Origin: Owenia fusiformis
Taxonomy: Eukaryota > Annelida > Polychaeta > Sabellida > Oweniidae
Reading direction: 5' to 3'
Assembly: GCA_903813345.2 (NCBI GenBank)
Contig: CAIIXF020000003.1
Coordinates: 15,452,931 to 15,516,930 of the forward strand
DNA length: 64,000 nt
A model generated the notes under the pieces. The model did no database searches and had not been told where the DNA came from. It saw nothing but the letters and a program-made list of their open reading frames with translations. Below are positions 53,901 to 62,900 of this stretch, piece by piece. The first letter of the stretch is position 1. Each line of letters opens with the position of its first letter. The position numbers and the translations under genes are program-made.

Positions 53901-56900
53901 TTAACTCATTCATACATGCATGAGGAATTTAGAAAACAGTTTGTTTTCAAAATGACCAAAGTTCACATTTAAAAATGTAATTCATTTATTCACCTGACTA
54001 GAAGCGCCATCTAGTGTTGATGCAGCTGCTGCAGCTGCCCCCTTTAGGCCATGTTTGTCTTTACCCTTGGGTTCTCCCACTGTGCTTGTCTTACGGTTAG
54101 ACACCACACTGTGCGCCACGCTGTGAGCTGCTGAGATGCCACTTACACCACCACCTGGTTGATAAAAGAATAACTTCCAATTATCAAATTTCAAAATAAA
54201 ATCAACATATTCAAGGCTAAAATCTATAATTTAGCATTCAGGCACTTCAGTTTCATTATCCATGCAGATTATTGATGCAGATCTTTTTAGAGTGGGAATC
54301 TGGTAAAAGGAATGTCCAAAACATTTCGGAATTTGCTAATCTAAATCCAAATAGCAAGAAGTAGAGGGTTTATTCATTATATGGGAATCAGAATAAAGAC
54401 TTCAATTTTATGATTTACGGCAAATATAAGACCTTTCATCTTACATTATTTATGAAAAGAATAAAATCATTGGTCATATATTGTGCAATGAATCATAGAA
54501 TTTTGGTATATTCCTAAAGTTTCAGATCATTTCTTTTAAAACATTAAAATTTATATAAATCAACAGATGACAAAATTTTAAATATATCAAAATAATTAAA
54601 CTAAGAACATCCATCCAAGACGACTGTAATTTCCCAAATCATAGTTAATGAAAAATTGCCATAGCAATAGATAATAGGACACAAAGCACAAATGCATCCG
54701 ACTTTTATGGGATACACTTATAGACCAGTCATCAGAGACCTTTTTTACAAACAATGTGTCATTTTCATGCAAAAGTAATACTTGTTTATCCAAGAAACAT
54801 TCAAATATATTACACTTATATCTTATCAATGTCCAAAAGCATATAAAAAAGGTGGTCAATTCTAAATATTATTTTTGCTAAAAATGACATTTTGGGCATA
54901 AATAATCTTATAATAGAATTATCATAAAATAACTATGTAATTATTATAAAATCCAACAGGAAATTATTCTAGCTTAGTTTAACCCATTTTCCCAAACCCA
55001 ATAAAAATATTCTAGAATTTACTCAAACAATAATTTCTTAATTAGAAGTATTTCTATTTCTTACGTTCATATACAACACTTTTGCGTCCTGAACTCCTGT
55101 TATCAGTGTCATATATTGACTTCACTGCATTGGCGAGAAGGCTTATGCGTTCTAATAATACGATTTTCAGATATATTAACATGCAGAAATCATATGATTT
55201 TGCATGCTTGATAAAACAAAACAATATAAAAGTAGAGTAAAGAATTAATCAAATATTGTAAACATAAAGATGCATGCAATCATACAACTTCCTTTTAATC
55301 TTTTTTTGTAACAGCTGAAATGCAGGTATGAAATAATAACTCTTTCTATTTACCCCCTCTCTACTATTTGAATAATTAATAAATCCAAATCTGAAATCCC
55401 ATGCTCTACATGTATATAGCATCAACAAGGCACAGACTTGAACAATATCGTACCTAAAACACAGCAGTGTGACAGTGAAGAATTTAGGACGGAAAATCCA
55501 AAATGGCCACCTTAAAATTTACCCAGAATGCCCAAAATAATCAGTTCTTAACTTTGATACGTAGAAAGATCCCTGAAAATTTCAGATGAATCCATCAAAT
55601 GGTTTGGCTGGAAACCTGTAGACAAGTCTTGAAAGTGAAGATTTTAGGACGGAAAATCCAAAATGGCCACCTTAAATTTTACCCAGAATGCCAAAAAACT
55701 AATCAGTTCTTAACTTTGATACGTAGAAACATCCCTGAAAATTTCAGATGAATCCGTCAAATGGTTTGGCTGGAAACCTGTAGACAAGTCTTGAAAGTGA
55801 AGATTTTAGGACGGAAAATCCAAAATGGCCACCTTGAAATTTACCCAGAATGCCCAAAAACTGATCAGTTGTTAACTTTGATATGTAGAAACATCCCTGT
55901 AAATTTCAAATGAATCCGTCAAATGGTTTGGCTGGAAACCTGTAGACAAGTCTTGAAAGTGAAGATTTTAGGACGGAAAATCCAAAATGGCCACCTTAAA
56001 TTTTACCCAGAATGCCAAAAAACTAATCAGTTCTTAACTTTGATACGCACAAACATTCCTGAAAATTTCAGATGAATCCGTCAAATGGTTTGGCTGAAAA
56101 GTGAGACGCCGCCTGCCCGCCCGCCGCCCGTCAAGCTGACGACAATATAGTTTATTAGGTACGATAAAAAGGACAAGCAAATTCAATGCTCTATTTTTCA
56201 ACTCAAATTTCTTGCATCTTTAAATAATTTGCAGCGTTTTATGCCTCAGTCATATATGACAACAGTATTGCGACCGTAGCTTCCCAAAATCTATAGAAAT
56301 ATGCAGCATAAAACATAGGGATAAGTAGTACGATGTTGATTTTCTATATTGATTTTGTGAAGCTATGGTCACCGTATGGCTGCCGTAGAGCAAATGTGAC
56401 TGAGGCTTAAATCATTTGTTTGAGCTTTTAAACATTTTTTGCTTTTCAATAGTTTTTTATTAAATTTTCCATTCTACAAAATGTGACTCCATTTTATAAT
56501 TTATTTTCCATTCTAAAATGTGATCCCATTTTATCATTTATTTTCAATTCCAAAATGTGACCCAATTTTATCATTTATTTTTCCATCCTAAAATGTGATC
56601 CCATTTTATCATTTATTTTCAATTCTAAAATGTTACCCAATTTTATAATTTATTTTCCATTCTAAAATGTGATCCCATTTTATCCTTTATTTTCCATTCA
56701 AAAATGTGACCCATTTTATCATGCATTTTATGATTGGTACACAATGACTCTACAACATGCATAGACCATTAAACAATTTACCACCAGTGCTTGTGCGAGA
56801 GGGTGTACCTAATATATACAAAGGGAAATAATACATTATATAATCTAGGCAGTCTAGTGCAAAAGCCCAAAAAATAACATAGCTGACTGATATATAGAAA

Positions 56901-59900
56901 TGGAAAATTAGCTCATTTTTGAGGCTGTGTTCTAGCCTGTATACATAGATACCAAATTTATGTCTAGTGCTCTTCATGAAGTGCTTGGTTGGTTTTTGTG
57001 CAAAAAGAAGGAATTTTCACAGGTGCCCCCAAGCAAATCTGTGCAGAATGTGAAATATAAAGAAATGCACATAAACTATATTGGAAACACTAAATCAAAG
57101 CAGGGTTGTGGGACATATCTTGTAAATACTGGTTCATGTATGAATATAAAAGACCTTTATTTGAAAATATTCTGTAAAAGAGAGACAAAGTAATCAAGGA
57201 GGGAAGGGACTAGTATTTTACTTTATAAAATATTTCTGTTAAGATTCAGAAAAGTTCTTAATTATATTGAATAAAATAGTTTTGATGCTGGAGGGTCAGG
57301 ATTTTTATTTAGTAGTTATTTACCAAGGACTGTCCGATTGCTTCTCATGCTGGTCACACTCATCATTGCTAGAACTAGCAAGATATTTTCAAATTTAGAT
57401 GAAAATTATGATATATTTATACATGATTTAATTGAATATTATCAGGCTTTTAATAGGAAGAGAATTTTTATCTCTTTGCAAATCAACAAACATGAAAATT
57501 CTCAATGGTCGTCTTTTTAGTGACAAAGAAGTTGGAAAATTTACTTGTTATCGAAACTATAGTCGTAATTGTGCGTCAGACCCTGACATTGGTAAATCTG
57601 TTATTGATTATGTAGTAGTTCAACCAATGTTAATTCCATTATTATCAGATTTTAAAGTACATGATAGAAGGGTAAAATCTGATCATGCCCCTTTACATTT
57701 TTCACTTTCACTGACAAAGACTGATCAAAAAACAAGTCTCGAAGGTAGAACATCAGATTGAAGAAAGAATATGAACATTAATACATATAAGTCATATAAA
57801 TGGGAACCCTGCAAAGAAAAATGAGTTTATACAAAAACTTACCGATCAAACTAGTTATGAATTGTTGAGCACTTTTTACACAGAATTAGGCTGTACTAAT
57901 GTAGGATCAGATGAACTATTGAGGAAACTTTTAAGTGTTATACATCATGCATGTGAAGGTACATTTGAATTTAGACAATTAAAATCAAACAAAAACAATA
58001 AATTTCCCATAAATTCTTGGTTCACAGATGAATGTAAAATCCTGAAAAGAAAAGTTCACGGTGCTATTAAAAATAAACTTGATGATAGTCATATCGATCA
58101 ACTTATTAAACAGTATAATCAAACTAAACAGAGGGAAAAAAGAAAATTTAAAGCAGGTATGTTAGAAAGCTTAGTAGAAAATAGATCAAAATGTTCAACT
58201 GATTTTTGGAAACTTATTAATGCATTGCCAGGAAATGTAATTAAAGATATACCAGTTCCCCCTGAGGACCTATTAACTTTTTTTCAAAATCTGGCAAAGC
58301 CCCCAAACTTAGATTATTTTGATATTGAGGCACTCCAAAAGATGAATGACTATATTCAAGACTACATTCCAATTAATTCTTATTCTAATGACCCTAATTT
58401 AAATCTCTGCCATGATATCATAGATGACAGAATTAGTCAAATTGAGGTTTATAATGCTTTTAAAAGAGTAAACTCTAATAAATCAGCCGGCATTGATGGC
58501 ATCCCATCAAACATAATTCGTAATTGTGAGGCTCTTATTCCAGATTTCACGGCACTTTTTAATGCAATATTTGACAGTGGAAATTATCCACAGGACTGGA
58601 GCATTGGTATGTTGAGTCCGCTGTTTAAACAAGGAAGTAGACTTAAAGCTGATAACTACAGAGGTATAAATGTATTAGCTTGTATCGGTTATGTATTTGA
58701 CTCCATTATTCAAAATCGACTTGTTTTTAACGCACAGGTACAGAATATCCAAGATCCTCTACAGGGTGCATATAAGGAAAATAGCCGTACAATTGATAAC
58801 ATATTTTTACTACAAACAGTAATTAACAAATCTAAACTGCTTAAAAAACCTTTGTTTACATGTATGGTTGACTTCAAAAAGGTGTTTGACTTTATAGATC
58901 GATCAGTTTTGCTATACAAACTCAGTAAAAGTGGCATAAGTCCTCATACCAAAATGTATAAAATCATCGACAATATGTATTCCAAATCTCAATCTTGTCT
59001 AAAGTTAAAGAATGGAGTAACAGATTATTTTGATACTGATATAGGGGTTTTGCAAGGTAGTGTGCTTAGTACTTTTTTATTCAATCATTTCATCGATGAT
59101 CTTACTTTACAATTACCAGCTCACTGTGGTGTTATTTTAAACGGTAAAAGGTTAAATCATCTTCTATGGGCGGATGACCTTGTATTGATCTCAGAATCCA
59201 GTGACGGATTGCAGCTATTGCTTGACACACTTTTTTCTTTTTGTAAGACTAACAGGTTAATTGTCAACACGATGAAAACTAAAGCACTTATCTTCAATTC
59301 TAAAAGATCATTCAAATTTGAATTTAATGACCAAACTATAGAATGTGTCAAAGAATACAAATATTTAGGTCTCATTCTCACCAAAAATAACAGTTTTGAT
59401 CTGAACACTAAGTACCTTAAAGAACAATCAAAAAAGGCACTTTTTAAGATAAAGCAACAATATAAGAAGTTTAATGATGTACCACCGGATGTGGCTCTTC
59501 ATCTGTTTAATGCGTTAGTTAGTCCTATTTTATGTTATGCATGTGAAATATGGTATGATAAAAAGCAAATGAAAGCAATTGAGTCAATTCATTTGTCTTT
59601 TTTAAAGTCAACATTAGGTGTTAAATCACAAACTGCAAGCCCAGCTGTATATGGTGACCTAGGGAGATACCCATTATCAATCAAAATAGAATCTTACATT
59701 ATAAAATACTGGCTTAGGTTTCAAAATTTTCCAGAGAGTAATATATTAAATCAAGCATACTTATATGATAGGGGTAATCAAGAGTTAGGGTTTAAAAGTT
59801 GGTCAAGCAAGGTTTATGATATACTCAGAAAATGTGATTTATTAGATTATTGGAATAATCAAAATTTGGATACTGAAAATCTGGTGAATATGGTTGAAAA

Positions 59901-62900
59901 GAAATTAAAAATATTATTTGTAGAAAAATGGAAAAATGATTTGAACACTTATCCTATATTGAGAACGTACAAATTATTTAAAAATGATTTTGGTAAAGAA
60001 TTGTACTTGAAACTAGATAATAAAAAGTATAGATTGGCTACAAGTAGATTTAGAATGAGTTCTCATCAGTTAGCAATTGAGACTGGAAGACATACAAAGC
60101 CAAAACCAAAACCTTTAGAGGAAAGATTATGTAATATTTGTAAAGATGTAGAGGATGAATGTCATTTCTTTTTAGCTTGTACAAAAAATGATGAGAATAG
60201 GCAAATATTATATACAAAAGCCCGTGAAATTTTACCTAACTTGGATTTACAAAGTGAAAATTTATTTGTCAATCTTATTTCTAATAAAAATGTAACCTTG
60301 CAAAGACATATTGGCAAATTCATTTACCATTCATTTAAGAATTTAGCATGGTCATAATGCATTGTGTGTGCACCACACTATTATTGTTACCATATATATT
60401 TTTATATATTTTTTGTATTTTTTAGTTTAGTTGGTGTTTTGTAGTTTAGATATGTAGTCTACCATAGTTCTGACTAATGTAATCATGTTATGATACTATA
60501 TGTCAATAAAAGTTATATATAATACATCATTTTTGGATCCAAAAACAAGCATATCTGAACTCTGTAAAAAAGATGGAAACCACAACATTTTAAGACCTTG
60601 GAATATACATGTCAATCAATCAAAAGCTGCACGTACTTTCTCATCTGATTAAGTGAAAGAAGACCCAGATGTCTGACATAATATTAATACATGTATACTA
60701 TATATACAAAAATTAAGGGCAACAAAAATGGTGCATTGATTATTAACACAGATTCTAACCCCCCCCCCCAAAAAAAACATATCATACTGAAAAAAGAGAT
60801 ACTATTTCGTGGAAGAGGTGTATTAGCACATAAATGTGTATGTGTATTTGCATACATTTTGGTGAATAAAGTGAGACATAAACTATCAAGATTGCGTACC
60901 TTGTCCCTGTGTGTGGGCTGCTACTGCTTCAACACTCAATCCTCCTGCAACCTTTTTGTCACCCTTGAAATAAGAAAAATGTCATGTGGTGGTCATGTTT
61001 TAAAATGCAAAATAAAGTGGAATTATGGAGAATAAGCAAGGAATAAAGTAAACTGAGATGAAGATACCACTCTAAATTGTACAGAAATGCCAGAATATCA
61101 GATACTTTATTCAAATTTTAAAGAGAAATACCCATTAAAAAGCATGTATTGCATCGAGCAGACGGACATTTTTTGTGATTTTAAATGAGAGAAATGGGGG
61201 GAGGGGAATGAAGATAGCAAATGGACATCAGAAAGAGTTTGGTGTTGAAACATGCTTAAATAACTATAATAAATAAAAAAGATCAAATATCTGGACATGA
61301 ATTCTTCATGAGATAATTCCATCTTGACCAACCCTCCTGAAACATATCAAGCAGTCTCTTTATATAAACCATTACCTCATCACTTTCTAGCAGACGCATT
61401 TCCTCAGCTTTCTTGCGAGCAGCCTCTTGGCATAGTTCCCTAGCACGTAACCCTGCAGGTGTGCTTCCGCTAGATATTGCCTCTGTGACGAGGCTATTAA
61501 TGCTGAGTAGTGCAGCCTCATAGCGCTTGGCTAGCATAATAGCAGTGTTGGTTTTACCTTTAGAAATAAGAAAATACAATGAATGTGCACATACTGCTAA
61601 CTTTGTATTTTTGGGGTTGAAAAAACCAACAATACAAGGGTTTATTCATGAGAAGTATACATGTACAATTAAAATAGCTTCTATATTTTTCTTTACAAGC
61701 TAAGACTTAGTAACCATTACCTATGACTGTGGGTCATTTAAAGATAAACATTTGTAACGTATATTCCTATCCTGCATAAATCATAATCTTTCTAGAACAT
61801 ACTGTTAATCATTTGAAAATGAAGAGCAATAGTGAATGAACATAAAGGCAAAAAATAAAGAAATTCATCACTTAAACTCCAGTTGACATCTTCTAAGTTT
61901 CATACTTCTTAATTTAAAATTCCCCTTGAGCAGTTTCCCAAAAATATCTTACCAGACATTGGTGCGCCATGTACTATAACTGCAATGCCTCTGCGATTGC
62001 GAGCTGCCTTGCCCTCGGGGGATAGATCTATCCCAAGATGCCTTGCAATAGCGGCAGATACTGGGGTTATTTCCAGTTCTCCTACACCAACACTGCTGGA
62101 TGATTCTTTCAATTTATCTGGAGAAAAAATAAAAAATGTATTAATTTAATGAACCTATTAACTTGTATATATATTGTGATTTGTGGACCATGCGATGGGT
62201 CATCAAATGTTAAATGGACCTTTGCACTGTCTAAGAAGTTTCCCGCAAAATATGATACAAATATGAAAATTAATGGAAATAAGATATTCTAAATTTTCCA
62301 ACCAAAACAAAAATGGCCAACCTTCATCCTCTACTTTAAGTGCATCTCTGGATTTCTCATCAAGTTTCTCCATTGATTTATCAAGTTTTCCTTCCTTGTC
62401 TTTGATTGGTTCAGTGCTAGCTTGTCTAGATGGGGCTACTGTGGTGATGACTGGAACACTGGATTGTTGGTCAGTTGTCGTTGTTTCATCATCTTCACCC
62501 TCTGCAGCAGCGGCAGCAGCTGCAGCTAGAATAAAAATTTCAAAATAAAACTTCACGACAGCCAATTTTTGAAATTCAAAATAGCGAGTGAAAAATTCAG
62601 CTTAGTCAAGAATAAAACAAACAGACATGAATTCACCACTTTAAATTGTATAGAAATGTCAGAAAATGTGACGCTTCTTTCAAAAAATTTTAGAGAGAAA
62701 TAAAGCAAAATAGTCAGAACCAGAATGATTTGAAGCAGACGGATGATCAGACATTTACCTGCTTCTTGCTCCTCCTGTTCTTTCCTAGCTTGCTCAGCTG
62801 CCTCTTCTGCTTCAATACGAGCTTTCTCCGCCTCTTCAAACTTTTTTATCTGTTCTTCATAATAGTCCACAAGTTCTGATGGCAGTTTGTCTCCTGTGGC

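Larger units (their letters stand above)
57368..60524 (+). mobile_element. 5'-truncated LINE (APE/RT non-LTR retrotransposon)
   Basis: The element begins within the endonuclease domain (residues ARTSK) and runs to a short AT-rich tail. The 7-bp sequence CATCATT flanks it at 57361-57367 and 60525-60531, a probable target site duplication. The endonuclease remainder ends with the SDHAP motif near 57681-57695. The reverse transcriptase frame follows, offset by a frameshift. The element is antisense to HYDIN and fills most of intron 57369-60899. It is not expected to be active: 5'-truncated, frameshifted and with altered RT motifs. Confidence 0.85.

Noticed and set aside
62273-62548. 91-codon Ser-rich plus-strand frame
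   Set aside because: It is the antisense shadow of the HYDIN poly-Ala and acidic exon at 62322-62525.
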